This document shows, one piece after another, positions 24,229-36,073 of a DNA stretch of 64,000 nt. Origin of the DNA: Luzula sylvatica (taxonomy: Eukaryota > Streptophyta > Magnoliopsida > Poales > Juncaceae); the NCBI GenBank assembly GCA_946800325.1, contig OX326957.1, positions 248,001 through 312,000 on the forward strand, given 5' to 3'. The translations under genes were made by a program, and so were the position numbers. The notes beneath the pieces were generated by a model. It had not been told where the DNA came from and made no database searches. It saw nothing but the letters and a program-made list of their open reading frames with translations. Position 1 is the stretch's first letter; the number at the start of each line of letters is the position of its first letter.

Positions 24229-24776
24229 AATTTTGTAATTTTACTCCTCCAAGTCTTCCGTCTTTTGGTTATCGATCGTCTAATTCCGGATTTTTGGTTA
24301 GTAATATTGAACTCTTCTTCTTATCTTTTGGATTGTTTGTGGGTAGAAGATGCTTTTAATGGGGGTTTGGTGAAGCTGAGTTGTATTGCATTTTGGAGGT
24401 AGCAAATAGCAAATAGCAAATAGCATAGTAGTGTCTGTGCTCCCCTTTGACTTGGCAAAGTAGCATGGTTTCTGGTTTCTCTTTGAAATCAGGTTATCGT
24501 GATTTTGAGAGACCTTACATATGATTGATTAGCGGTGTTAAAGATACACTATTTTTCTATTAACCAGTCCTCCTCCTCCTCTTTTTCTTCGACTTTTCAT
24601 TTTACTTTCATTTTGATTTCTTCCTCCATTCCTTGCTAGTTGCTTCCACAGCTTTCTCCTAAATCAAAAATTGGGCCGCTCCATTTCTGCAAGGGGGGGA
24701 ATTTCTGCACCTACTCCAAGTGGGTTTTTGATTATTATAATACAATTAAGGAACTTTGAGGGTTGTGATTGTATTT
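22279..24776. other. Intergenic region and RING-gene upstream sequence
   Basis: The 3' flank of the phosphatase gene is followed by AT-rich DNA with a (TTA)n run near 23103-23125. From about 23800 the sequence looks like a promoter and leader: a TAGTCTT minisatellite at about 23850-23875, a (CT)n tract at 24187-24226, and a leader that may contain a 5' UTR intron. No further gene is supported; the frame at 23314-23496 has no domain. Confidence 0.5.
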
Positions 24777-25950
24777 ATGGGTTCGGCGTTTGGTTGCTTT
24801 CGTGGAGACAATTCAGAAGACGAATTGCAGGATGGTGAATGTTCTTTCTGCTTGCAATGGTCAATTGAACCTTTGCTTAATATGGTATGCTCTCAATCTC
24901 AATTCTTCACTCAATTTCTCCTCAATATTATTTCGCTTACTCATTTTGTCCTCTTAATTTCTACAATTTTGTTTGACTGTAAGTTGCGCCTGTCAGGTTG
25001 ATTATAAAGACTGGCAAACTAAAAAAAAAGGAGAAATGTAGGAGGGTCTACACTACAATTAAAAGCTGCATTATTGAAATTTGAGGAGCTAAATGTAATC
25101 ATGTAATGCAATGACTCATTTTGTTTTTGTTTGACAGTATGATAGGATGTTTCAAAGAGGGCAAACACGCATCACCCCTTTATTGAGAGTGTCGGTACCG
25201 GCCGCCTCCAGTACACAAGACTCAAACTCAGATATGGACACGTACCGCTCTCCCCCGAGGCCTCTAGCTTATGATGACCCAAGGTGCTCCCATGGACAAC
25301 TGGTACAGCGTCCCAACAAACCCTCCTTCTCTCCCCGCTCTCAAGTCAGTTCTCTTGATATAGGGTCCCTTGGTCCCTTAAAAGAAGACCAATGGTACGA
25401 GTTGTACGACGAGGAGACGAAGAAGAAGAATGAGGTACGAGTTGGAGATACTGATGATATCACTTCTTCTTATTCTGGGAATGGTGACAGCGATGATGAT
25501 GACGATGATTGTCCAATTTGTCTTGAAGGTTACTTATTACTTCCTTACTACCTCTCGTTGCGAATTCATTTTTCTTGAGGTTCTTTCTAGCTTGGTTTAA
25601 TTAATTAAAGTGTTGTTTTGAATAATATTTGTTTGGTGACAGAATATACATTCGAGAACCCAAGGATGGAATTACAATGCGGACATGATTTTCATCTGAG
25701 TTGTATATATGAGTGGATGGAGAGAAGCGACGTTTGTCCTGTCTGTGCCAAGGTACTCTTGTCCCACTTTTACCAATACAAAATTCGGGCCTTGTTGCGA
25801 ATTCTTTTTTTAATTTGTCTAGGAATGGGGCCAATTTTATTTTGAATTGGTCAAGGAATAGGAATGGGGGGAGTATTTACAAAAAATAATTCATTTTTTT
25901 TTTCTATTTTTGATTTACGATAGGTAATGTTGTTCTACGAGAATGCATAA
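24777..25950 (+). CDS. RING-H2 zinc-finger protein, probable E3 ubiquitin ligase
   Basis: Four exons give 211 residues: 24777-24884, 25138-25528, 25643-25752, 25924-25950. The start is the first in-frame ATG (MGSAFGCFRG). The N terminus carries Cys residues, including a CSFCLQW stretch. The middle contains DMDTYRSPPRPLAYDD, a block also found in the plant At3g02290-like RING family. An acidic run precedes a C-terminal RING-H2 finger: CPIC, then CGHDFHLSC, then CPVC, giving C-x2-C, C-x-H-x2-H-x2-C and C-x2-C. The ERSDVCPVC end is family-typical. The role is E2 binding and substrate ubiquitination; the substrate is unknown. The N-terminal Met-Gly could be myristoylated, which is inference only. 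Confidence 0.9.
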
Positions 25951-27240
25951 GATGGATGGAATGGCAAGCCATCCTCCTTTGTTGGATATGTATGTGTTTT
26001 GGTGGTGATGTTAATTAATAATTAGTGTTTGGTGGTCATGTAAATAATTCTTCGAAAGAGCAGCAGTTTGAGCAATATATATTTAATAGCTTTTGTATAG
26101 ATCTGTCTTCTTGTTTCGTTTTTACTGTTTATGTTTGTTTTTTGGATCTGTTGTAAAATGTAACTGTGAAATTATTAATGGATCTTATCTGTGATTCTGT
26201 ACAAGTCGAGTAATGCTAATTGCTAGTTCCATTTTGTCGTATTCAAATCCACCCATCTATTCAGAATGGATCTTAAAATATCCAAAATGCTCTTTTATTT
26301 TTTAAATTTTGAATTCTCCACAACATACAATTTTTTATATATTTTTCATTCGATTTACCAATTATCGGTGTCACCAATGCTCATCTTACTTTTAATAAAT
26401 TGTTGCAGGCCTGAAGAGTCGGCTCAGTTGCTTAATTTCCTATTTAGAATATAAAAAAGTATTGATCATGTCCCTTCAATTATATATTATTGTAAAAAGA
26501 CGTGTAAATTAATTTGTGTCAAAATTTTCATTTTTTTAGGATGTGTTGAAATTTTGTAAACATGAAAATATGATTTATTGTGTTTATTTTTTTTATTTTT
26601 TACAAAAATTGTTACATGATTATATGCTATTTTTTGCAATTTCACTGCCTTAAGAAGAAATATCACAATTTTATTTTTCAACAATAACACGGCTCCTCTT
26701 TTATGTGCAATAAATTATGGATATTATTTGATAGCTCACTAATTTAACTAGTCTGTAGAAAGATAAAATGAGTAATATTCTTTTTTTTAAGGAGGAGACA
26801 ATAGCCATCACTTATTATATTAAAAACAAAAACAAAAACAACATAGTTTTAAGGGAAATTACAAAAAAAAAAACTAACTTTTTTTCAATATTGTAAAAAG
26901 AACCCTCACTTTTGAGATACTACAAAAAAAACCTAAAAACAAACTTTTCTTTTTAAATACCCCCTATAGGCGTTTTGTGTTAAATATTTTTTGGACAAAA
27001 ATACCCCTCTAGTTTTATAATATACAATTTTACTAACTAATGTTTTAATATTTTTTTATTTGAAAAATGCATAAATATTTAATAATTAATTAATTATATA
27101 TTACCTTGTATAATTATATATCAGTTTATATATTTACAAAATCATACATCGTTTGACACATAATTTATTTAACGAGTAACAAATAAAAAAAATATAAATA
27201 ATAACAAATTAATTTACTTTTATATGAATGTCATATTAGA
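25951..27240. other. Intergenic region with a retroelement tail-like fragment
   Basis: No gene is seen. A T-run followed by AGGAGGAGACAATAGCCATC at about 26780-26812 resembles the inverted 3' tail of a poly(A) retroelement; a related sequence occurs at about 41160-41210. The rest is AT-rich, including AATACCCC words typical of decayed MITEs. Confidence 0.4.
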
Positions 27241-27249
27241 TCATATTTT

Positions 27250-28430
27250 AGAATGAGTTTTTTTTGCAGGTACATGCACCTGTTATGGGATGCAAATAAA
27301 TCGTATTTAAATACTTTCGCCAAGTTGTCTGGTAAAAGTAAAAAAAAATGCCAGATTACTTGGTGAAAGTGCTAGCTCTGCAAAGTCAAACATATCAGTG
27401 CTAGTTTTGTGAATGGACTTTTTTAGATGCTATATGTCAAAAAATCTCTATATGAAAAGTGAATGTACATTAAAACAAGCTGCTAAATATTCTTTTCACG
27501 ATGTTTTCTAGGTGCTTTAATTTTTTATATCGTTGTTTGTTTTTTATCATTTGATGTTAGTTTTGAAAAATATATATATGAGAAATATCATTTTTTCTAT
27601 CAATTTTTTCTATCAATTTTTTTTGTCATGTTTTGTAAAATAGATTGCACTGTTTTCTATATATTTAAAAATCAACAAAAATATCATGTGTTAATATTTC
27701 GTCGTGTCTAGTTCGTTCAGGATCATATCTCACTCAATTTCATTCATTTTTTTATTTGTTACAATTTTTAGAATTTCAGCTATCAATTTTTAGAAGTTCA
27801 TCTTATTTTCATTTCAAAAAATCATAATAAATAGAAAAATAAATAAAAATGAGTGAGATGTGATCCTGAATGAACTAGACACAATAAATATTAAACAAGA
27901 TATTTTTTGGTAATTTTAATTTTTTTAAAAAAAACAGTCCAATTTATTTTACAAAATAGGACATAAAAATGGAGAATTTTCATAGAAATTTAATCTAATT
28001 ATCCAAATATTTTTCTTATTAAACACACAAATTTACAAAAAAGAAGTACAAACAGGTAAATAATACAGAAATAATTTTTATACAATTTTAAACGTCACAA
28101 AAAAAATCGTAATGCTAATTTTCAAATTTACATATAGGTCCCTAAAATTTTACAGAAAAGTCCCTGAACAGGTGCAGCTACCTGTAGTTTGGCCAGCACG
28201 GATGGCGAAAATGCATAATTTTTTTCTACTTTAAAATGAAAACGATTATAAAAATAATAAAAAATATTATTTTTCTCTTTCGCTAGATGCCTGATGAAAG
28301 TGTTTTAATTAACTTTCGCCAGATCCATCTGGCGAAATACCATTCTATTTTGCCATGAAGTCTGACGAAAGCGCTAAATTTGGGGAAAGTGAGATATATT
28401 CTTACAAATTGGACTTTTGAAAACGCTACA
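27250..28430. repeat. Foldback region with long inverted arms and short TTTCGCCAGA palindromes
   Basis: Arms at about 27624-27736 and 27850-27966 are inverted copies; the inner ends, ATCTCACTCA and TGAGTGAGAT, and the GTGTCTAGTTC word match best. The loop is about 113 bp and partly self-complementary. Around the arms, short hairpins recur: about 27322-27376, 28278-28302, a perfect one at 28314-28337 (TTTCGCCAGAT, CC, ATCTGGCGAAA) and about 28350-28373. Outer words GCAGGTACATGCACCTGTT (27268) and ACAGGTGCAGCTACCTGT (28167) are also inverted relatives. It could be a foldback transposon or a locus making hairpin RNA. Confidence 0.6.
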
Positions 28431-29806
28431 TGTAAACAAAATTCTAGTTTTAGTTACACTTGGAATACCACTATCAAAGAAAAGAAATGAAATTAACCGA
28501 GAGCCATTAACATACTAACCGTAAACCAGACATACACATCTTATAATAAACTAGGGAAATGTTATTTTACCCCCAGAACTCGTCTTTCCAACTTTTATAC
28601 GCGTTCCGAGAAGAGCTAGTGGGAATAATTAGCAACTTAATTAAAATACTAAAACGAATTTGATGTTAATCCATATTAATCGTTAATCTACTAATAAAAA
28701 TACATATTAATTAATTAATTATTAATCCATTTATACATATAAATTTATTATTAAGCATTAAGATTATGATGTCACGGGACAAACAACATCCAAAATAAAA
28801 ATCATAAATAAACTATACTCTCAATACAATTCTCAAATCTCAACAGTGTTTGATCCACAGACAGGTGTGCATCAGATTTGATGAGAACTGTGATCCACCG
28901 ATCGCGCCTTCGAAGAAAAAACACGCGTCCTTCCACAGGTGCCCGTCAGCCCGTGCCAGTTGGGCGGACAAGGACAAGCATACAAAACGCACTAGACGGA
29001 AGCTTCCTCGATCGAACCCTATTTCAGTATTTTCGCTCCCTATTTCGTTTCTTTTTCTCTCTCTCTCTCTTTCTCGCTGTGAAACGGAGAGAGGGGAGAC
29101 CGCGTTAGATCTACTTTTGAACGCACGCACATGATAAAGATGAAGATCAAGATCAAGATCAATGGCTTTTATAAAGTTGGAAACACACGAGAGAGAGAGA
29201 GAGAAAGAGAGAGTATTATTCTCTGTCTTCCGCCGCCCACATCTAATTCAAAGCCACCATCTTATTGTCTCTCTTTCTCACTCTCTCACTCCTTTCTCCC
29301 CCCCTCCTCCTCCTCTCCTAAATACAATTATTTCCACCTTAGGCTAGTTTCCATCCTCTCACAAGTAAGTTCCTTCTCATGCTCTCTCTCTCTTTTTCCA
29401 ATTAACCTTATTTCTGTTCATTTGCATAATTATAATTCATGCTTGCAGTATTATTTTATTTATTTTGATTAAGGGTATGATCGCTCTAATTGAGACTTGG
29501 TTGTTTGGGAATTGCCTCTATTTCGTCTCAATTTTCCATCATCTAAAAGCATATCATCGTTTTTATCTTGTGTGAACCCTTGTCAAGAGGAGTCTAAATG
29601 TAATCAGTGAAGACTTCATTTTTGCAAGTCCCCAAAATTAAACCGGAACTATATAAAGAATGTTGAAGAAATCATGGTTTTGATTTGGGTTTTTTCTATT
29701 TTGTTTATATCTAGGTGACGGTTAGGAGCTTGATAAACCTTCCCTCTTCTTCTCCCGATGCGTTATTGTATCAGATTTAAAAAAATTGATCATTTTTTCG
29801 CAAGTG
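28431..29806 (+). promoter_or_regulatory. Upstream region and leader of the GRAS gene
   Basis: AT-rich flank to about 28850, then a GC-richer, CT/GA-tract-rich leader. A good donor (ACAA before GTAAGTTCC) at 29365 and an acceptor ending at 29804 (TTTTTTCGCAAG), two bases before the ATG, suggest a 5' UTR intron of about 440 bp. Such introns are common in PAT1-branch GRAS genes. Frames at 28840-29134 on both strands have no domain. Confidence 0.5.
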
Positions 29807-31279
29807 ATGGATCAGGATTACAATCCTCAGTGCTCAGATTGTCTTTGCTGTTCTCACGCCGCTTTGCATGTTAATAATAATTCCCCTTGTATTTCCCAAA
29901 CCAGTTCTTCCATTCTCGTTACTCACACACCAAAAAACCAGGATTCCAATTCTGTAGTGCTGTACCGTGCAAAATCTCAGCAAGAGCCTCAACCCAACAC
30001 AATTTTGAGATCTATATCGAGCTTGTCGTGCTTGCCTCGAGAACTTGATGATCTAAGCTACAGGTTGATGGAGATAGAGGAAGCAATGCTGGGTCCCAAC
30101 TCAGACGAGGGCGCGGATAATAAATGGAGGGACATGATGGAAATCGTAGCTAGAGGGAACCTAAAAGAAACGCTAATGGCTTGTGCACGTGCCGTTTCGG
30201 ACGGAGACCTTTTGTTGGTTAATTGGCTGATGACAGAGGTAGCAAAGATGGTCTCTGTCCATGGGGAACCTCTTCAAAGACTCGGTGCTTACATGCTCGA
30301 AGGCCTGGTAGCTCGACATGCCTCCTCAGGCAGTTCCATCTACAAGTCTCTTAGGTGCAAAGAACCGCCACCTGGCTCTGATCTCCTCTCTTACATGCGC
30401 ATCATCTACGAGTTGTGCCCGTATATCAAGTTTGCTTACATGTCCGCCAACACTACCATTCTGGAGACGATGAGAGGAGAAAACAACGTGCATATCATAG
30501 ACTTCCAAATTGCGCAGGGCACCCAATGGATAGGTCTGATTCAGGCCTTGGGAACGCAACCCGGTTGGCATCCCTGCTTGAGAATTACCGGAATTGACGA
30601 CCCGGCGAGTGCGTACGCACGTGGCGGGGATTTGAGCATTGTGGCAACTCGGTTGTCTAAGATTGCCGAGTCTGTTAAAGTGCCTTTCGAGTTCCATGCT
30701 GTTGAGGTGACTGCGAGTGATATCGAGATTCGGCATTTCGATGTGCGGCAAGGAGAGGCCGTGGCTGTGAATTTCATTTTGAAATTGCATCACATACCTG
30801 ACGAGAGTGTTGACGTTACGAACCACCGCGACCGCATTTTAAGGATGGTTAAGAGTGTATCTCCCAAAGTAGTGACGATCACGGAGCAAGAATCGAACAC
30901 TAACACCGCTCCTTTTTACCAGAGATTTGGGGAGACGTTAGACTATTATAACGCCATGTTCGAGTCCATAGACGTGACCCTTCCGAGGGAGAATAAAGAG
31001 AGGACCAAAGTCGAACAACATTGCTTGGCCAAGGAGATTGTCAACATTATAGCTTGTGAGGGTGCAGAGAGGGAGGAGAGGCACGAGCTCTTTGGCAAAT
31101 GGAAATCACGCCTCACCATGGCTGGGTTCAATCCGTGCCCCTTGAATCCCACGATTCATGCGTCTGTGTCTTCCCTTCTGCTAAACTATGACAATAATTA
31201 TAGGTGTCACAAAAGAGGTGATGCCGTTTATCTTGGATGGCGAAACCGAGATTTGCTTGTCTTTTCTGCTTGGAGATAA
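29807..31279 (+). CDS. GRAS transcription regulator, PAT1 branch (scarecrow-like, SCL21/SCL13-like)
   Basis: A single coding exon of 490 residues. The first in-frame ATG follows a probable 5' UTR intron. The N-terminal 110 residues are variable (Cys/Ser/Gln-rich). The GRAS domain then runs to the stop: leucine-heptad I with LKETLMACARAVSDGD, the GEPLQRLGAYMLEGLVAR block, the VHIIDFQIAQGTQW motif near residue 228, leucine-heptad II with GEAVAVNF, PFYRE with VTITEQESNTN and YYNAMFESID, and the SAW domain ending in LGWRNRDLLVFSAWR. The SSGSSIYKSLRCKEPP block marks the PAT1 branch, whose members act in phytochrome A signalling and stress responses as nuclear or cytoplasmic co-regulators. The branch is well supported; the exact orthologue is not. 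Confidence 0.93.
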   Translation: MDQDYNPQCSDCLCCSHAALHVNNNSPCISQTSSSILVTHTPKNQDSNSVVLYRAKSQQEPQPNTILRSISSLSCLPRELDDLSYRLMEIEEAMLGPNSDEGADNKWRDMMEIVARGNLKETLMACARAVSDGDLLLVNWLMTEVAKMVSVHGEPLQRLGAYMLEGLVARHASSGSSIYKSLRCKEPPPGSDLLSYMRIIYELCPYIKFAYMSANTTILETMRGENNVHIIDFQIAQGTQWIGLIQALGTQPGWHPCLRITGIDDPASAYARGGDLSIVATRLSKIAESVKVPFEFHAVEVTASDIEIRHFDVRQGEAVAVNFILKLHHIPDESVDVTNHRDRILRMVKSVSPKVVTITEQESNTNTAPFYQRFGETLDYYNAMFESIDVTLPRENKERTKVEQHCLAKEIVNIIACEGAEREERHELFGKWKSRLTMAGFNPCPLNPTIHASVSSLLLNYDNNYRCHKRGDAVYLGWRNRDLLVFSAWR

Positions 31280-32015
31280 ATCATGAGATTTGTTTTGTAG
31301 ACGATGTATGATATGGTTGGATTTTTGTCTTTTTTTTATTTATTATTATTATTATCTTTTTTGTTGTTGTAATAATATCTTGTTATATTCATAGTATTTG
31401 TAGTGTAGTATTGATGCTTGTTAGGACTATCATATATATTGTACAAAGAAAACGATATAACCAACTCCTAATTTGTGCGTGACTTTAGTATATTTCTTCT
31501 TTTCCTTTGAACTAGTACGCGGGACAACATACTTATTTTTTACATTTTTTTATATAATTTATTTAAATAGAATTAGTACGCGTGCGAATTAACGAGCATG
31601 TGTTTCAACAAAATTAATCTAATTATGACATATTTGCAAATATCATGATGTCAAGAAATGCACAAGGTTCATGAAATTAGTCTATTACGGATATTATTTT
31701 CTGATATAATTTGTTTAAATAGCATTTGCGCGTGTGTTTTCAAACTCGATTAATATAATCATGACATATTCACACATATATTTAATATCAATAGATGTAT
31801 TAATAATGGTTCGTTAAAGAATTGCAACGTGTCAGATGAATACAACGGGCACATGACAATTAAATCTCGCATAAATTTGAGTTTACAAAATTTCATTGCG
31901 AAATGAGCAAATAAAAAAATATTTGGAAAGCAAAAAAAAAAAAGACCAAATAGATAGGCCGATAGATCGATCACATTACGCACAAAAAGCACAAATTCAA
32001 TTGAATATAAACTTA
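31280..32015. other. Intergenic, 3' flank of GRAS gene
   Basis: AT-rich. Two related segments at about 31560-31660 and 31700-31770 share GACATATT-type words and look like an old tandem duplication. At 31944-32005 lies a 62-bp near-copy of 33136-33195, upstream of the RCC1 gene. Confidence 0.5.
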
Positions 32016-32985
32016 TTATTAAGTAGGGGTGTACACGGGTTGGGTTAACCGGATTTTCATGGTCACTGTGACCCAACCCACTCGTGCCGGGTTTGAATTT
32101 TTGAACCCGACCCAACCCATTATACTTGAAAAACTCATTCAATATGACACAAGTCGGGTTGGGTAGGTTGGACGGGTTGGCCGGGTCCGATAAATTTTGA
32201 AATCGATTAATCAATAATACAATTAAATACAAAAAAACAAAATAATTTCAGAAAATAAAATAAATCTATATGTAAAACTCAATAAACAATCAAATTGGAT
32301 AAAACTATTCAAAAAGAAATTAGAAAAAAAAAGATTAATTTTTATTTTACCTTGGACTCAAATATGGAGATCAAATTGGTGATGTCAAAATAGCAATTGT
32401 AATAGTAATATGAAAGTGATTTGTTGAATCCTGTTGGTGAAAGAGAATCTAGAAAAAATGAGAATTATTTTAATGAAATTAAATGAATAGTTCCCTCTTT
32501 CGAACAGATAAATTCACATTTTTTTCTTAATAAATATTGAATTGGAAATAATACCATGAATGATAGAAATATATTATTGCCTTGTTATATTATTTCCTTA
32601 AAACAAAAACTTAACAAATGAATAATTTATATATATAAGGAAATTAATAAATCATCAATATACATATTTTCTCAAAACCAATACATGGCAAGTCGTACAT
32701 ACTTCCATATTCATCCAAACATAGCAAGTCTATTTGAATTTCATTATTTCAGTACATATTTCATTTTTATTATAAATAATTACTAACCATACAAAATACG
32801 GGTCGGGTTGGGTTAATACGGGTTTTTAACTTCTAACCCATAAACCGACCCATAATTTCGGGTTTTTCAAAATTTAAACCCAGACCCAATTAAATAGCAT
32901 AAAAACCCGTAAAAATCGGGTCGGGTCGGGTTGGGTTAGACGGGTTGGGTGGGTTTTGGGTTTATTGTACACCTCTATTATTAAG
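32016..32985. mobile_element. Non-autonomous hAT element (MITE), 954 bp
   Basis: The element runs 32024-32977. Ends are TAGGGGTGTACA on the left and, inverted on the right, TAGAGGTGTACA. It is flanked by the same 8 bp, TTATTAAG, at 32016-32023 and 32978-32985. Both subterminal regions are rich in CGGGTTGGG and ACCCGACCC words, typical of plant hAT MITEs with the TAGGGGTGT end. No coding frame lies inside. The insertion sits inside a 41-bp tandem repeat (units at 32978 and 33019), so a third copy of the 8-mer follows. Confidence 0.88.
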
Positions 32986-33606
32986 AATTTCATGTTTTAA
33001 GCCGTGAATATAAAATTGTTATTAAGAATTTCTTGTTTTAGGCCGTGAATAAAAAATATTATTGAAAGTGGGCTTGTGAGTTTTGACTATTCTCTCTTTT
33101 GCCTTCTCGTTTCTATCGTTACGAAAGCTTCTATAGACAAATAGATAGACCGACAGATCGATCACATTATGCACAAAAAGCACAAATTCAATTGATTTAC
33201 AATACAATTCAATTCAACTCGAGGTTATTACAGAGGGCAGAAAATCGAATTCGGTTGCAGTTTTATCGCCTTGATTTTGGTCTTTTTCTATGGTGAGAAT
33301 TTTTCTTTCACGAGACATTTTTTTCTCTCTAATTTGAACATTTTTTGCATTTACCAATCAATCGATTATCCTGATATGCTTTTGATTCAATAATTAAACT
33401 CAATCAATTATGCCTTTCGAAGTTTGAAATTTGCAGTAATTTGATTTAAAATTGGATACCCACAACCCACTATTGCTTCAATAACTATACACAATCAATT
33501 ATTCCCTTTGAAGTTTGAAATTTGCAGTAATTTGATTTAATTAGTTCGCAAACATACGCCAAAAATGTTGATTGTTTTTGTGCATGAAGTATGAAGTGAA
33601 AAAGAG
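32986..33606 (+). promoter_or_regulatory. Upstream region of the RCC1-repeat gene
   Basis: It contains a 41-bp tandem repeat (TTATTAAGAATTTC... units) and a 60-bp segment at 33136-33195 duplicated at 31944-32005 across the hAT MITE. Another repeated phrase, AAGTTTGAAATTTGCAG, occurs at 33420 and 33511. The MITE ends about 630 bp before the start codon. Confidence 0.5.
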
Positions 33607-34179
33607 ATGGAAATAGAGCAAGTCTTGTGCAATGAGGCGAGGGTGATAAACCCTCCAACAGAGAGCAGAATATACGTGTGGGGTTACAACGAAAGGGGAC
33701 AGACCGGCAGGAATGACAAACACTGCCATTTGAGAATCCCAAAGTCACTCCCCCCCAAACTATTCAAATTTTCTCAAGAAAATAAAAACAAGAATTCCAA
33801 TTTGAAATTGAGGTGGTTGGATATTGCTTGTGGCCGCGAGCACACTGCCGCTGTCTCCTCAGACGGATCACTCTTTACATGGGGTCAGTCCCTTTCTGTC
33901 TTCCATTTCCATTTTTACTTTTTACTTTCCAATTTCCATAATTAATTTTAGGGTTTTACATGTGAATGGAATTCAAGTGCAGGGTCGAACGAATTCGGAG
34001 AGTTAGGAGACGGAACGGAAAAGAGTAGGAAGGACCCGAAAATAGTGAAACGGCTTCATTCGGAAAACGTTAAATGGGTATCGTGTGGGGCCCACTGCAC
34101 AGCTGCTATCACCGAACCTAAACTCGATGACGCTTCTCTTTCTAAAAATCAACTCTGGGTTTGGGGCCAAAATCAGGTA

Positions 34180-34225
<46 letters not shown>

Positions 34226-35659
34226 TCTATTTCTTTGTTTCACTTTCAAAATCATATAAATAAATTAGAAATCTTCTTATCACTTTGATGGTCTTACTGA
34301 TTCAGGGTTCAAACTATCCAAAATTATTCCGCGGAGCATTTGGCCCAAATACAGTAAGTTAACAAGCTATCCACAACAATATTGTTGTTAATACATATAG
34401 TTTTTGTATTTTATTTCTCTACTATGATACAAACAGGTTTTTCGCCAAGTCTCTTGTGGTGCAACTCACGTCGTAGCACTCTCCCAAGAAGGCCTTCTTC
34501 AAGCTTGGGGTAATAAAATTTAATTCATCTTTTTCTTCTGCAATTTTTTGTTCTTAATATTGAAAATGAATTATCATGAGAAAATTGTATGGTACCAGGG
34601 TACAATGAATGGGGCCAGTTGGGAAGAGGATTCACATGCGAAGGATTGCAAGGGCCGTGCGTGTTGAATGCATATGCAAAGTGTTTGGACGAAGCCCCTG
34701 AACAAGTCAACATTGTACAGGTCTCGTGCGGAGAATTCCACACTGCTGCTATTTCTGACAATGGAGAGGTGTAAGTAAGTTCATCTGAAAATATAGCACA
34801 TTTTTTTACTTTCATTATATGGAATAAAATAAAATAATTGATAATTGCAGGTATACATGGGGTCGAGGAAACATGGGACAGCTGGGCCACTGTTCTCTCC
34901 AGTCCTTAGACAAAGAATTAATCCCAAGACGGGTGGTATCGCTCGAAGGCACCAAAATAAAAGAAGTTTCGTGTGGTGGGGTCCACACGTGTGCTCTGAC
35001 ATCAAAAGGAGCTCTTTACTCGTGGGGCGGTGGCCACATGGGTCAAATTGGAGCTGGTCCGATCGACAAGTTGTTCTCTGACGGGCCTGATGACATGTTC
35101 AGAAACGTACCGATCATGATTTTGGCAAAGGGGGTAGAGTTGGTAGGGTGTGGGCATTCTCATACGCTCGTTTCTATGCGGGATGGGAGGATTTACGGGT
35201 GGGGATATAATGGTTATGGCCAGGCTGCCAGTTTGAAATCTACTTACTCTCCCTTCCCGTCTCCTCTTGATTGGTACTTTTAATTTTTTTAATAAAAAAA
35301 GGCTACGTATTGGAATTGAAATGTTGAAATGTGGATAGGTGCGTTGGAGAGGTGAGGAGAGTGGCAGCCGGAGGAGGGCATTCGGCAGTGCTAACAGATG
35401 CGTGTTCTCTCAAGGAATTGTGCGAGTTTAGACTGGCCGAGTCTGTTAACATCACAAATGCATTCATTATTGAGGATGTCGCGTCTCGTATCAGTGCTGC
35501 TTCCTTGGCACGTCTCTGTCAAAGACTCAGGTGGTACACGCTATTCTCTTATTTTATTGTATCATGCTTTTATCTTATATATTTTGATGGTAAATAACTT
35601 GTAGGGAGCATTCACTCGAGCACGACGAGTGCCACTGTCAGGAAGAAATTACATATTGA
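33607..35659 (+). CDS. RCC1-repeat (seven-blade propeller) protein, UVR8/RCC1 superfamily
   Basis: Eight exons join in frame to 477 residues: 33607-33883, 33983-34176, 34306-34353, 34437-34509, 34599-34770, 34851-35273, 35339-35530, 35605-35659. Seven RCC1 blades are visible from their W-G cores: IYVWGYNERGQTG, LFTWGSNEFGELG, LWVWGQNQGSN, LLQAWGYNEWGQLG, VYTWGRGNMGQLG, LYSWGGGHMGQIG and IYGWGYNGYGQA, most followed by a VSCG..H..A repeat. A short helical tail after blade seven (ELCEFRLAESVNITN, then DVASRISAASLARLC) is not part of the propeller. The family includes the UV-B receptor UVR8 and Ran-GEF RCC1. The tryptophan set of UVR8 was not checked in detail, so photoreception should not be assumed. 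Its specific role is unknown. A (TTA)n run follows the exon 2 donor. Confidence 0.9.
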
Positions 35660-36073
35660 TAATATTGGAGTGAATATTAATATAATTTATTAATCATTCG
35701 TCTGAGTTATTAAACTAGTGCCTTGTTTGTGCTCTTCTTGTGGCTTATTATGGCCGTGTATTGTAACTATTTATTCACCAAATTATGGAATCTAAATAAA
35801 ATAAATGAAACTTATATGGTGGTTTGGTTGTACCTTTTCTTGTACCTGATTTGGTATATAATATTATGAATTTACTTTGGTTGATTGATGTATGTCAAAA
35901 ATAAATTTATGCAGTCTATTTTCACATCATGTTAGCATGCAACAAGTATTACAAATGCCACTCGCTCAGTTAGGAGAAAAGAAAAGAAACGAAAGCATAA
36001 ACAAGCAATCTCAATAAAGTTTTGAAGTTTAAACAGGTCTGGTACAGGATGAATATTATTATATGAATAAAAA
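35660..36073. other. Convergent 3' intergenic region
   Basis: The RCC1-type gene (+) and the PPR gene (-) end towards each other here. Sequence is AT-rich with AATAAA-like words near 35797; no other feature is seen. Confidence 0.5.

Noticed and set aside
30326..30826. 166-codon minus-strand frame in the GRAS gene
   Set aside because: Shadow of a strong, well-conserved GRAS coding sequence.
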